Shown: positions 15,614 through 24,452 of the stretch, in pieces
Position numbering within the stretch: the first letter of the stretch is position 1
Layout: the number at the start of each line of letters is the position of its first letter
Source: an uncultured Clostridia bacterium
GTDB lineage: Bacteria > Bacillota > Clostridia > Oscillospirales > Ruminococcaceae
DNA: 46,697 bases
Direction of reading: 5' to 3'
Assembly: GCA_947625915.1 (NCBI GenBank)
Contig: CANQPX010000013.1
Location: 1-46,697, forward strand
Notes under the pieces: generated by a model
Told to the model about the DNA's origin: nothing
The model's input: the letters and a program-made list of their open reading frames with translations, nothing else
The model's database searches: none
Program-made: the position numbers and the translations under genes

Positions 15614-16555
15614 ATGAATATAGTTTTTATGGGAACTCCCGATTTTGCCGTTCCGTGCTTACAGGCGCTTATAGACAGCGGTGAAAATGTGAAAGCCGTT
15701 TTTACACAGCCCGATAAGCCGAAGGGACGGGGTTATAAGCTTACTCCTCCGCCTGTAAAGGAATTGGCGGTAAAATATAACATACCGGTCTATCAGCCTT
15801 TAAGCCTTAAAAAAGGCGAGGACGCGGAAAATTCACTGAAAGTTTTGCAGGAAATTTCTCCCGATCTTATAGTTGTAACAGCATACGGGAAAATTCTCCC
15901 GAGGGAAATATTGGAACTTCCGAAGCATTTTTGCGTCAACGTTCACGCATCTCTGCTGCCGAAGTACAGGGGCGCAGGACCTATACAATGGAGCGTTCTC
16001 AACGGGGAAAAGGTCACAGGCGTTACAACTATGCTTATGGCGGACGGTGTTGACACAGGGGATATGCTTTTAAAGGCGGAGACCGCGATCGGAGAGAACG
16101 AGACCGCTTCAGAACTGCATGACAGGCTTGCCGTCATGGGAGCGGAACTGCTTTTGAAAACGATCGAAGCTGTAAAGAATGATACCATTACACCTATAAA
16201 ACAGGATGACAGCCTTTCCACATATGCACCTATGCTAACAAAGGATATGTGTCCAATAGATTTTTCAAAGCCTGCAAACGAAATACACAACAAAATACGC
16301 GGTTTGTCGGCATTTCCCTGCGCAACGGCAATGCTTGACGGAAAACGTTTGAAAATATACGGTTCCGAACTTTCAGACGGATCGGCAGGAAATGTTCAAT
16401 GCGGAACGGTTGTAAACGAAAAAGACTTTACAGTTGCCTGCGGCGACGGAAAATGTATCCGCTTTACGGAGATACAAGCCGAAGGCGGGAAAAGAATGAA
16501 AACTGCCGATTATCTTCGCGGAAGACCTGTCGCGAAAGGAACTGTTTTACAATAA
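15614..16555 (+). CDS. fmt: Methionyl-tRNA formyltransferase
   Basis: Formylates initiator Met-tRNA using 10-formyl-tetrahydrofolate. The 313-residue length is usual. It opens NIVFMGTPDFAVPCL; the catalytic region CVNVHASLLPKYRGAGPIQW holds the Asn/His pair, and the conserved Asp is in ADGVDTGDML. A C-terminal OB-type tRNA-binding domain ends in KTADYLRGRP. It is 20 nt after def, and the pair is conserved across bacteria. Confidence 0.97.
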   Translation: MNIVFMGTPDFAVPCLQALIDSGENVKAVFTQPDKPKGRGYKLTPPPVKELAVKYNIPVYQPLSLKKGEDAENSLKVLQEISPDLIVVTAYGKILPREILELPKHFCVNVHASLLPKYRGAGPIQWSVLNGEKVTGVTTMLMADGVDTGDMLLKAETAIGENETASELHDRLAVMGAELLLKTIEAVKNDTITPIKQDDSLSTYAPMLTKDMCPIDFSKPANEIHNKIRGLSAFPCATAMLDGKRLKIYGSELSDGSAGNVQCGTVVNEKDFTVACGDGKCIRFTEIQAEGGKRMKTADYLRGRPVAKGTVLQ

Positions 16556-16577
16556 ACAATAGAACGGAGGAAAAGGT

Positions 16578-17267
16578 ATGTTTTGGGATCCTACTTACAT
16601 TGTTGTGCTGCCTGCGGTGATATTTGCTATGATCGCACAGTTTATGGTAAACAGCACGTTCAATAAATATAAGACTGTCCGCAATGCCCGAGGCTATACA
16701 GCAAACGAAGTTGCGAGAATGATACTTGACGAGAACGGACTTTATAACATTCAGATCGAACACATCAGCGGGAACCTTACAGATCATTATGATCCTTCAG
16801 CAAATATAATAAGGCTCTCGGACTCGGTATACGGGAACACTTCCGTTGCGGCAATAGGCGTAGCGGCTCACGAAGTGGGACACGCGATACAGCACGCACA
16901 AGGTTATATGCCTATAAAGATCCGTCAGGCAATAATTCCCATAACGCAGATAGGCTCCAATCTTGCAGTGCCGCTTGTACTGATAGGGTTACTGTTCAGT
17001 GCGCTGGATTTTCTCATTCCTGTGGGGATATTCCTTTACGCGGGAGTCGTGCTGTTTCAGGCGGTAACGCTGCCGGTGGAATTCAATGCCAGCGGAAGAG
17101 CTCTGCGGACTCTTGACGAAAGAGCGATATTGCAGCCGGACGAAGTAAGAATGTCCAAAAAAGTCCTCGGCGCAGCTGCTATGACATATGTCGCAGCAAT
17201 GTTCTCGGCACTCATGAGTTTGTTAAGACTTATTCTGATAACAGGCGGAAGAAGGAGAAACAACTGA
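16578..17267 (+). CDS. Neutral zinc metallopeptidase, YugP family
   Basis: A 229-residue membrane protein with a zincin motif HEVGH (residues 98-102) following GVAAHEVGHAIQHAQGY. Hydrophobic segments lie at the N-terminus and at about 118-165 and 195-222. This matches YugP-type peptidases (Zn_peptidase_2). It is inserted between fmt and rsmB, an arrangement I associate with Clostridia rather than Bacillus. SD GGAGGAAAAG is strong. Substrate unknown. The stop shares one base with the rsmB start. Confidence 0.9.
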   Translation: MFWDPTYIVVLPAVIFAMIAQFMVNSTFNKYKTVRNARGYTANEVARMILDENGLYNIQIEHISGNLTDHYDPSANIIRLSDSVYGNTSVAAIGVAAHEVGHAIQHAQGYMPIKIRQAIIPITQIGSNLAVPLVLIGLLFSALDFLIPVGIFLYAGVVLFQAVTLPVEFNASGRALRTLDERAILQPDEVRMSKKVLGAAAMTYVAAMFSALMSLLRLILITGGRRRNN

Positions 17268-18571
17268 TGAGCGGCGGATCTGTTCGATGGAAAGTTGTGG
17301 AATTGCTTGACAGAATGGACGGGAACGCTTATTCAAATCTTGTCCTCGACGCGGGGATAAATGAGTTTTCACAGCGTGACAAAGCTTTCGCTTCAAGACT
17401 TTTTTACGGAGTCATCGAAAGAAAGCTGACGCTTGAATATATTATTTCAAAATACAGCAGCAGACCGCTTGAAAAGCTGGACGGTTCGGTGGCAAATATC
17501 CTTAAAACGGGTATATATCAGCTGCTTTATATGGATTCGGTCCCGGACAGTGCGGCGGTGAACGAGTCGGTGGCTCTGGCGGCAAAATGCGGGAAAAAAA
17601 GTGCGGCAGGCTTTATAAATGCTGTTTTGAGGAATTTCATAAGAGACGGCAAACGTTTTGAACTTCCGAAAGACAACATAGATCGCATTAGTGTGGAATA
17701 TTCCTGCTGTAAAGAACTGGTACAGCTTTTGTGCAATGACTATTCCGCCGAAAAAGCGGAAAGCTTCTTAAAGAATTCTCTTACGCCGCATAAGCTTTAC
17801 CTGAGAGTAAATCCGCTTAAAACAACTGCCGAAAAACTTTCGGACGATCTTGGCAAACTCGGCATAAGAGCCGAAATTTGCGAAACAGTCCCGAACTGTA
17901 TCGCGGTCGGAAATATCGGCAGTATGGAAGAACTTGACCTGTTCAGGAACGGAATGTTCCACGTTCAGGATCTTTCATCGCAGATGTGCTGCGCGGCACT
18001 TGCGCCAAAAGCAGGGGAAACGGTAATTGATCTTTGCGCCGCTCCCGGCGGAAAATCGTTTACCTTTGCGGAAGATATGGAAAACAAAGGAAAGATAATA
18101 TCTGCGGATCTCAGGGAAAAACGCGTCGGACTTATCCGAAAAGGTGCGGAAAGGCTCGGGATAACCGTTATAGAAGCCGTTCGGAATGACGCAAAAGTTT
18201 TCAATGAAAGTTTCCCGAAAGCCGATAAGGTGCTTTGCGATGTTCCGTGTTCGGGATATGGAGTGATCCGTTCAAAACCCGAGATAAAATACGGAGGTAC
18301 AGAACGGACAAAAGAACTTCCCGAAGTGCAGTATAAGATACTTTCCGCAGCTGCGTCTTACCTTAAAAACGGCGGAGAACTGGTATATTCTACCTGTACT
18401 CTCAGCAAGGCGGAAAATGATGATATAGTTGACAGATTTCTGGATGAGCATAACGATTTTGAAGCGGTGAAAGCATTTCCGCAGCAAGACGGAGAAAAAC
18501 TCACCATCTTCCCGGAAATGTTCGATTGCGAAGGTTTCTTTATCGCAAAAATAAGAAAGGTGATAACTTGA
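17267..18571 (+). CDS. rsmB: 16S rRNA (cytosine-967-C5)-methyltransferase RsmB
   Basis: m5C methyltransferase with an N-terminal NusB-like RNA-binding domain (residues 1-135) and a SAM-dependent catalytic domain. The SAM loop is DLCAAPGGKSFTFAE. The two catalytic cysteines are C328 in DVPCSGYGVIRSKPE and C377 in YSTCTLSKAEND. The 434-residue length is typical. It overlaps the preceding peptidase by 1 nt and rlmN by 4 nt (TTGA). Confidence 0.95.
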   Translation: MSGGSVRWKVVELLDRMDGNAYSNLVLDAGINEFSQRDKAFASRLFYGVIERKLTLEYIISKYSSRPLEKLDGSVANILKTGIYQLLYMDSVPDSAAVNESVALAAKCGKKSAAGFINAVLRNFIRDGKRFELPKDNIDRISVEYSCCKELVQLLCNDYSAEKAESFLKNSLTPHKLYLRVNPLKTTAEKLSDDLGKLGIRAEICETVPNCIAVGNIGSMEELDLFRNGMFHVQDLSSQMCCAALAPKAGETVIDLCAAPGGKSFTFAEDMENKGKIISADLREKRVGLIRKGAERLGITVIEAVRNDAKVFNESFPKADKVLCDVPCSGYGVIRSKPEIKYGGTERTKELPEVQYKILSAAASYLKNGGELVYSTCTLSKAENDDIVDRFLDEHNDFEAVKAFPQQDGEKLTIFPEMFDCEGFFIAKIRKVIT

Positions 18572-19593
18572 AAAAGGATATTTTATCCTATGATCTTGAT
18601 GAACTTTCAATGGAAATGGAACAGTTGGGCGAGAAAAAATTCCGCGCTCGGCAGATATATGAATGGTTACATATAAAAAGAGTTCATGAATTTTCCAATA
18701 TGAGTAATATTTCATCGTCTTTACGCACAAAATTAGATGAAATATATTGTATAGATCGTATAAAAATCGTCAGAAAGCTTGAATCTGTATCGGATAATAC
18801 GGTAAAATATTTATATGAGCTTCCGGACGGGAACCATATCGAATCGGTGCTTATGGAATATAAGCATGGGAACAGCCTTTGCATATCTACACAAGTCGGC
18901 TGCAAAATGGGCTGCAGCTTCTGTGCGTCTACTATAGCGGGCTTCAAAAGAAACTTGCTCCCATCGGAAATGCTGCTGCAAGTTTACACTGCCGAAGAAA
19001 ACAGCGGCAAACATATTGACAGCATCGTACTTATGGGCATAGGCGAACCGCTCGATAATTTTGATAATGTGGTGAAATTCCTTGAGATACTTTCCTTTGA
19101 AACGGGAAAGAACCTGAGTCTCAGACACGTTTCGCTTTCCACCTGCGGACTTGTGGACAGGATATATGACCTTGCGGAGTACAAATTCGGACTTACGCTG
19201 TCAATATCGCTTCATGCCGTGACTGACGAAAAGCGAAGCGGCATCATGCCGATAAACAAGCGATACAATATTTCTCAATTGATAAAAGCTTGTAAGGATT
19301 ATATGGATAAAACAGGCAGAAGGATCTCTTTTGAATACGCTGTGATACATGACGTAAACGATACTCATGCCGATGCGGACGGATTGATAAGGCTGCTGAA
19401 AGGCATGAACTGCCATGTCAACCTTATCCCGGTAAATGAAATAAAGGAGCGGGATTACCGTTCGGACAGAAATTCACTTAACGTTTTTAAAGCTGCTTTG
19501 GAAAAAGGCGGTCTGAATGTAACGGTAAGAAGAACTCTCGGCGCAGATATAAATGCAGCTTGCGGTCAGTTAAGACGTGAATATGAAATTTAA
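18568..19593 (+). CDS. rlmN: Dual-specificity 23S rRNA/tRNA adenine-C2 methyltransferase RlmN
   Basis: Radical SAM enzyme methylating A2503 of 23S rRNA (and A37 of some tRNAs). The iron-sulfur motif is C112-KMG-C116-SF-C119. GIGEPLDNFDNV follows, and a C-terminal Cys in ADINAACGQL is the methyl-carrying residue. Start TTG 18568 overlaps the rsmB stop with AGAAAGGTGAT 5 nt upstream, giving 341 residues; an upstream ATG at 18526 lies inside rsmB and lacks an SD. Confidence 0.95.
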   Translation: MKKDILSYDLDELSMEMEQLGEKKFRARQIYEWLHIKRVHEFSNMSNISSSLRTKLDEIYCIDRIKIVRKLESVSDNTVKYLYELPDGNHIESVLMEYKHGNSLCISTQVGCKMGCSFCASTIAGFKRNLLPSEMLLQVYTAEENSGKHIDSIVLMGIGEPLDNFDNVVKFLEILSFETGKNLSLRHVSLSTCGLVDRIYDLAEYKFGLTLSISLHAVTDEKRSGIMPINKRYNISQLIKACKDYMDKTGRRISFEYAVIHDVNDTHADADGLIRLLKGMNCHVNLIPVNEIKERDYRSDRNSLNVFKAALEKGGLNVTVRRTLGADINAACGQLRREYEI

Positions 19594-19610
19594 GGTAAGG
19601 AGTGAAGCAT

Positions 19611-20336
19611 ATGTATATCTTTTCGGAGACCGATATAGGTCTGGTAAGAACAGAAAATCAGGACAGAGTGCGTACAGCACTGCTGAGAGATGACATAGGC
19701 TTTGCTGTTATATGCGACGGAATGGGAGGGCAGAACGCCGGTAGCGAAGCAAGCGAGAGAGCGGTAAATGTTGTCTTTGAAAGGATAACAAAGGTATTCC
19801 GACCGGATTACAGCGGAAATTCTATAAGAAACCTTCTTATTTCATCAATAACTACAGCCAATTCGGTAGTTTACGATATGTCGGTCTCAAGTATGGATAT
19901 GAAAGGCATGGGTACTACCTGCGTTGCGGCTCTTGTATTCGGAAATAAACTTTATGCGGTAAGCGTGGGGGATTCCAGACTTTACCTGATAAGTCATGAA
20001 ATACGCCAGCTCACTAAGGATCATACGGTCGTTATGAAAATGTATGAGAACGGCGAGATAACAAAGGAACAATTAAAAAATCATCCTCAGAGGAATTATA
20101 TAACAAAAGCTGTCGGCGTTGCCGAAAAGGTGTCGCCTGACTACCTTGAAGCGGAACTTCCCGAACATTCGGCTATACTGCTTTGTACCGATGGATTGTC
20201 AAATTACTGCGATGAAGCGGATATGTTCAATATCATAAAAAAATGCGACCCCAAGGACGCACCTTCCGAACTTGTGAAAAAAGCTCTGGAAAACGGCGGC
20301 GGCGATAATGTTACCGCTGCGATCATGAAGATATGA
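19611..20336 (+). CDS. prpC: PP2C-type serine/threonine phosphatase
   Basis: Metal-dependent PPM/PP2C phosphatase that reverses PrkC phosphorylation. Metal-binding motifs are intact: RTENQDR, VICDGMGGQNAGSEAS, GDSRLYL, LLCTDGLSNY and GGGDNVTAAIM. It is 241 residues from ATG 19611 (AAGGAG 8 nt upstream). It is followed by its kinase after 65 nt, with a hairpin in the gap. Confidence 0.95.
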   Translation: MYIFSETDIGLVRTENQDRVRTALLRDDIGFAVICDGMGGQNAGSEASERAVNVVFERITKVFRPDYSGNSIRNLLISSITTANSVVYDMSVSSMDMKGMGTTCVAALVFGNKLYAVSVGDSRLYLISHEIRQLTKDHTVVMKMYENGEITKEQLKNHPQRNYITKAVGVAEKVSPDYLEAELPEHSAILLCTDGLSNYCDEADMFNIIKKCDPKDAPSELVKKALENGGGDNVTAAIMKI

Positions 20337-20345
20337 TCTTCAACA

Positions 20346-20377
20346 ATATACCTCAACATTGAGGTTTGATATATTAT
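20346..20377 (+). promoter_or_regulatory. Hairpin between phosphatase and kinase genes
   Basis: AATATACCTCA pairs with TGAGGT..ATATATT around ACAT, with a 3-nt bulge in the 3' arm. No T-run follows. It may reduce read-through or set the phosphatase/kinase ratio; the role is inferred only. Confidence 0.35.
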
Positions 20378-20401
20378 CTGTAAATTACAGGAGTGGATCT
20401 G

Positions 20402-22642
20402 ATGGATAAAAATATTGGAAAAAAGCTTGACGGACGTTATGAAATAACCGAACTTATAGGCATAGGCGGAATGGCGGACGTTTATAAAGCGAATGATATT
20501 CTGGAAGATAGAGTAGTGGCGGTAAAAATATTGAAAAATGAATTTGCCGACAACGAAGATTTTGTCAGAAGATTCAGAAATGAATCAAAGGCTATAGCCG
20601 TGCTTTCTCATCCGAATATCGTGAAAATATTTGATGTGGGATTTACCGACAAGATACAATTTATCGTTATGGAGTATATTGACGGCATAACTCTCAAGGA
20701 ATTCATCGAGCAGCAGGGCGTTTTAAAGTGGAAAGATACTATCCATTTTATAACCCAGATACTCCGTGCTTTGCAGCACGCTCATGACAGAGGGATAGTC
20801 CACAGAGACATCAAACCGCAGAATATCATGCTTTTCCCTGACGGAACGATAAAGGTCATGGACTTCGGCATAGCAAGATTTGCCCGTGAAGAAGGCAAGA
20901 CCATTTCCGATAAGGCAATAGGCAGCGTTCATTATATCAGCCCCGAACAGGCAAGGGGAGACGTTACCGATGAAAAGAGCGATATTTATTCCGTCGGTGT
21001 AATGATGTACGAAATGCTTACGGGAGTAAAGCCCTTTGACGGAGATAATCCCGTTTCTGTAGCGCTTATGCATATGCAGAACGATGCGGCTCCTCTGCGT
21101 TCGATAAACGATTCCGTTCCTGAAGGTCTGGAAGAAATAGTCATGCGGGCTATGCAGAAGGAAGCTTCAAAACGTTACCAGTCCGCTTCGGAAATGATAA
21201 AAGATATCGAGGAATTCAAAAAGAACCCGAGCATAGTTTTTGAGTATAAGTATCTTTCCGAAAAGACCCAGTATTTCAATGCCGGAGCAGTTTCAAGAGC
21301 TGCGGCTGAATCGGGGATAAAATCGGTTTCTTCCGGAGGTAATAAAGGCGATATGAGAAAAAGTTCAACACGTACCAAAACGAGAAACGATGCTGACGAT
21401 TATGATGATTACGACGACTACAGCGAGGACGATCAGCCTTCAAGATCATCATATTTTGTTGTAGTCCTTACGGCTATAGCTGCCGGAATAGTTATCATCG
21501 TTGTGGCATTTATTGCGATAATGCTTATAAATACGATAGGAGTCGGATCGGAACAAAATGAAATAGATAAAATGCCCGATCTTCTCGGCTGCAGCTATCA
21601 GGAAGCAAAGAACGTATATGCATCTTCTTTTGATGTTGTCGCAGAAAGACAGGAGTATTCCTCACAGTATCCGGAAGGCGCTATAATGGATCAGACCCCT
21701 TCCGCGGGTAAGGATTACATCATCGGTAAAACCACCGTAAAAGTAGTTGTCAGCAAAGGTACAAGAATGGTTACCGTTCCTAATGTGTATGACCTTGATT
21801 CCGCTACGGCAAAAAGTATGCTTGAAGATAATTCCAGCGGCTTCGTCGTAAAGATCAGCAACGTTTTCGATGACGAGATACAAAAGGGAAATGTCGTTAT
21901 GACAGATCCCGAAAGAAATTCAAAGATCCCTGCCGGTTCCACAATATGGATGTATGTGAGCCGCGGTCCCGAAGAACAGGATATCACTGTTCCCGAATGT
22001 GTGGGCTATACGCTTGAGGACGCACAAAAGCTCCTTGGGGATAAATTCACTATCCAGACTATGACAAAGGATTCCCTTGAACCCGAGGGTACCGTAATAG
22101 AGCAAAGTATCCCTCATATGACGGAAGATGGCCAGCCGAATATCGTTAAGATAAATTCTACGATAATACTTACGGTAAGTTCGGGCATAATGCCGGAAGC
22201 TGAATCTGTGATAACATTCCCCGTTCCCTCTGATATGAAAGGCTCAGCTACGTTCAATTGCTATGTAAACGGTCAGATAATAGGTACGGAAACAATAGAT
22301 AACCTTGCATATGCATCAACTGTTTCTGTGACCGTAAAAGGCACGGAAATGCAGAAAGTCATTCTTGAAGCTGTTAATAATGAGAAAAAGACAAGTGCTA
22401 CGATAGGAGAGTATTCCGTTGATTTTGTTGAAAATAAGGTCACCGAAGTACAGTTCGATAAAGACGCGCTCATAAGTCTGTTTACCGAGCCTGAACCTAC
22501 CGTGACAGAACCTGATGTTCCGCTCATCGGATCGGATATAACAACTACCTATGATGATTCGGAAATTTTTGCCGAAAGCAGCGGCGGAGTTTCGATAGAT
22601 GAAGCCGATGAGAGATTTTGGGACGAAGTTTTTGGAAGATAA
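20402..22642 (+). CDS. prkC: PASTA-domain serine/threonine kinase
   Basis: Membrane eukaryotic-type kinase that senses muropeptides/lipid II. Kinase domain residues 10-275: GIGGMADVYKA, VAVKIL, H134-RDIKPQN with catalytic D136, DFGIAR and GSVHYISPEQARGD. An acidic juxtamembrane stretch (DDYDDYDDYSEDD) is followed by one membrane helix (about 349-375). Outside are three PASTA repeats (roughly 387-450, 452-522, 524-600) and a C-terminal beta-like tail of about 150 residues. ATG 20402 is chosen (ACAGGAG 8 nt upstream) over the GTG at 20393. Confidence 0.96.
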   Translation: MDKNIGKKLDGRYEITELIGIGGMADVYKANDILEDRVVAVKILKNEFADNEDFVRRFRNESKAIAVLSHPNIVKIFDVGFTDKIQFIVMEYIDGITLKEFIEQQGVLKWKDTIHFITQILRALQHAHDRGIVHRDIKPQNIMLFPDGTIKVMDFGIARFAREEGKTISDKAIGSVHYISPEQARGDVTDEKSDIYSVGVMMYEMLTGVKPFDGDNPVSVALMHMQNDAAPLRSINDSVPEGLEEIVMRAMQKEASKRYQSASEMIKDIEEFKKNPSIVFEYKYLSEKTQYFNAGAVSRAAAESGIKSVSSGGNKGDMRKSSTRTKTRNDADDYDDYDDYSEDDQPSRSSYFVVVLTAIAAGIVIIVVAFIAIMLINTIGVGSEQNEIDKMPDLLGCSYQEAKNVYASSFDVVAERQEYSSQYPEGAIMDQTPSAGKDYIIGKTTVKVVVSKGTRMVTVPNVYDLDSATAKSMLEDNSSGFVVKISNVFDDEIQKGNVVMTDPERNSKIPAGSTIWMYVSRGPEEQDITVPECVGYTLEDAQKLLGDKFTIQTMTKDSLEPEGTVIEQSIPHMTEDGQPNIVKINSTIILTVSSGIMPEAESVITFPVPSDMKGSATFNCYVNGQIIGTETIDNLAYASTVSVTVKGTEMQKVILEAVNNEKKTSATIGEYSVDFVENKVTEVQFDKDALISLFTEPEPTVTEPDVPLIGSDITTTYDDSEIFAESSGGVSIDEADERFWDEVFGR

Positions 22643-22658
22643 CGATTTTGGGAGCGAT

Positions 22659-22673
22659 ATGTTCGGATATTGA
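22659..22673 (+). other. Four-codon leader ORF (MFGY) coupled to rsgA
   Basis: ATG TTC GGA TAT TGA, with GGGAG (22650-22654) 4 nt before its ATG. Its TGA shares the A with the rsgA ATG (TGATG), the classic stop-restart arrangement. rsgA itself lacks a well-spaced SD, so the mini-ORF may deliver ribosomes to it. Too short for any protein-level evidence. Confidence 0.4.
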
Positions 22674-23581
22674 TGGGTACTTTAAGAACTGTTGAAGGAA
22701 TAATTTTAAAAGCTGTCGGGGGTCTCTGTTATACAGAGACCCTTGAAGGCGTTTTTGAATGTAAGGTAAGGGGAATTTTCAGAAAAAGGAATATTTCTCC
22801 ATGCGCGGGAGATAGAGTTGTACTTACGGATATTTCAGAGAATACTGCTTTGGTAAGTGATATACTTCCGCGTAAGAACAGCCTGATACGTCCGCCGATG
22901 GCAAATATAGATAATTTGGTATTTGTGATCTCTACCTGCGAACCTGCGCCAAATCTGACGTTGTTGGATAAATTTCTTGCGATAGCGGAATATAAAAAAA
23001 TAAACAGTATTATTGCCGTGACAAAGGTCGATCTTCAAAAAGACGGAGAACTTTCGGAAATTTACAGGAATTCCGGTGCGGAACTGTTGGAGATAGATTA
23101 TGATGTGCCAAATTCTTACATGAAGCTGTATGACATGACTGCCGGAAAAATAACTGCTTTTACAGGCAACACAGGCGTAGGCAAATCCACTCTGCTTAAT
23201 CATATAGACAGCGAATTAGGCTTAAAAACAGGCGAGATAAGCAAAAAACTCGGCAGAGGACGGCATACTACCCGTACTGTTGAACTTTATAAGCTTGACA
23301 ACGGGGGATATATTGCCGATACGCCGGGATTTTCTACATTTGAAACGCAAAAGTATGATATTATCCTGAAAGAAGAACTTGCGGAATGTTTCCCCGAATT
23401 CAGACAGTATACGGGAAAATGCCGTTTTCAGGATTGCGCTCATATCAAAGAGAAAGGCTGCGCGGTCATTGAAGCTGTGAACAGCGGGGAGATCCCCGTT
23501 TCGCGGCACAACAGCTACCTTGAAATGTATGAAGAAGCTAAACAAATAAAAGAATGGGAAATAAGGAGAAAGGATCAATGA
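22673..23581 (+). CDS. rsgA: Ribosome small subunit-dependent GTPase RsgA
   Basis: Circularly permuted GTPase that checks late 30S assembly. An N-terminal OB fold is followed by the permuted G domain: TKVD (G4) comes before GNTGVGKSTLLNH (P-loop), KLGRGRHTTR (switch) and DTPGFSTFE (G3). The C-terminal zinc motif is CRFQDCAHIKEKGC. Start ATG 22673 gives 302 residues. The usual SD is poorly spaced (see the four-codon ORF just upstream). It follows prkC as in Bacillus. Confidence 0.95.
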   Translation: MGTLRTVEGIILKAVGGLCYTETLEGVFECKVRGIFRKRNISPCAGDRVVLTDISENTALVSDILPRKNSLIRPPMANIDNLVFVISTCEPAPNLTLLDKFLAIAEYKKINSIIAVTKVDLQKDGELSEIYRNSGAELLEIDYDVPNSYMKLYDMTAGKITAFTGNTGVGKSTLLNHIDSELGLKTGEISKKLGRGRHTTRTVELYKLDNGGYIADTPGFSTFETQKYDIILKEELAECFPEFRQYTGKCRFQDCAHIKEKGCAVIEAVNSGEIPVSRHNSYLEMYEEAKQIKEWEIRRKDQ

Positions 23582-24195
23582 GACCTTGTTGGATATTCGG
23601 CGGCGCACCTGTAAACGGAGATCTGCTTTTAAGACCGTCTGCGGACGCGTATATAATTGCCGCAGACAGCGGATATCTGACTGCGGTCAGATCGGGATAT
23701 TCTCCTGATCTGACGGTCGGTGATTTTGACAGTCTTACGGAAGAAAAGCCCTCCGTTGGTGAAATTTTTACCGTTGGTTCGGAAAAAGACGATACCGATA
23801 CGATGCTTGCGGTGAAAAAAGCTCTTGAAGCAGGATATAAGGATATTTTTATAGCAGGATCAATGGGCGGAAGGTTGGATCATACCATAGCAAACATACA
23901 GACTCTTGCTTACATAAAAAATCACGGCGGAAAAGGCAGGCTTATCGGCGAAAGCGATTATGCAGAACTTATAGGCGAGGGGACATATTCCTATAAAAGA
24001 ATAGACGGAATGTACCTCTCACTGTTTTCATATGGAAATTTTGCTGAAATATCGGTCTCCGGCGTAAAATATTGTCTGGATAAGCATATGCTTGACAACC
24101 GTTTTCCGCTTGGCGTCAGCAACGAGATAACGAGTCCCGAATGTTCGTTAACGGTCTCAGCAGGTGAAATACTGGTTATTTTTTCAAAAAAATAG
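23578..24195 (+). CDS. thiN: Thiamine pyrophosphokinase
   Basis: Converts thiamine to thiamine pyrophosphate. A 205-residue protein with the ThiN pattern: AADSGYLTAVRSGYSPDLTVGDFDS, EKDDTDTMLAVKKALE and GSMGGRLDHTIANI. ATG 23578 overlaps the rsgA stop (ATGA) with AAGGAG 9 nt upstream, so the ATG at 23554 is not needed. In Bacillus rpe lies between rsgA and thiN; here it is missing. Confidence 0.95.
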   Translation: MRPCWIFGGAPVNGDLLLRPSADAYIIAADSGYLTAVRSGYSPDLTVGDFDSLTEEKPSVGEIFTVGSEKDDTDTMLAVKKALEAGYKDIFIAGSMGGRLDHTIANIQTLAYIKNHGGKGRLIGESDYAELIGEGTYSYKRIDGMYLSLFSYGNFAEISVSGVKYCLDKHMLDNRFPLGVSNEITSPECSLTVSAGEILVIFSKK

Positions 24196-24255
24196 CACAT
24201 ATCCTTTCATTTGGAATAATATGTAATAAATAATTTCAAGAAAGGGTTGCTGAAA

Positions 24256-24345
24256 ATGAAGATCGTAGTAGTAAAAAGTCCGAAGATATTATCGGGATTA
24301 TTCAGGTTTATTTTTAAGATAAAGAAAGAACCGGAAGAGATATGA
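24256..24345 (+). CDS. spoVM: Stage V sporulation protein SpoVM (29 residues)
   Basis: A 29-codon ORF too short for routine gene callers. It begins MKIVVVKSPKILSGLFR and continues with FIFKIKK, matching SpoVM: an amphipathic helix with a conserved Pro and alternating hydrophobic/basic residues. SpoVM binds the convex membrane of the forespore and anchors the SpoIVA coat base. AAAGGG lies about 9 nt before the ATG. The position after thiN is exactly that of Bacillus spoVM. The acidic tail EPEEI extends slightly beyond the 26-residue Bacillus protein. Confidence 0.87.
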   Translation: MKIVVVKSPKILSGLFRFIFKIKKEPEEI

Positions 24346-24347
24346 AT

Positions 24348-24395
24348 AAAAAAGCAGAGCCAATAAAAGCTCTGCTTTCAGACTGTCGAAAAATT
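24348..24395 (+). repeat. Left 48-nt inverted repeat containing a terminator
   Basis: It contains AAAGCAGAGC / GCTCTGCTTT (24351-24360, 24369-24378) next to six A, i.e. a U-tract for the minus strand. The whole 48-nt block matches the reverse complement of 24687-24734 at 40 of 48 positions. It starts 3 nt after the spoVM stop. The block probably serves as the transcription terminator between the convergent spoVM and mcrC transcripts. Confidence 0.7.
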
Positions 24396-24452
24396 AAAAA
24401 CGGCGAGAACAAACTAAAAAACGAAAAACAAAACTTCGCCCGAAAAGCTGGT

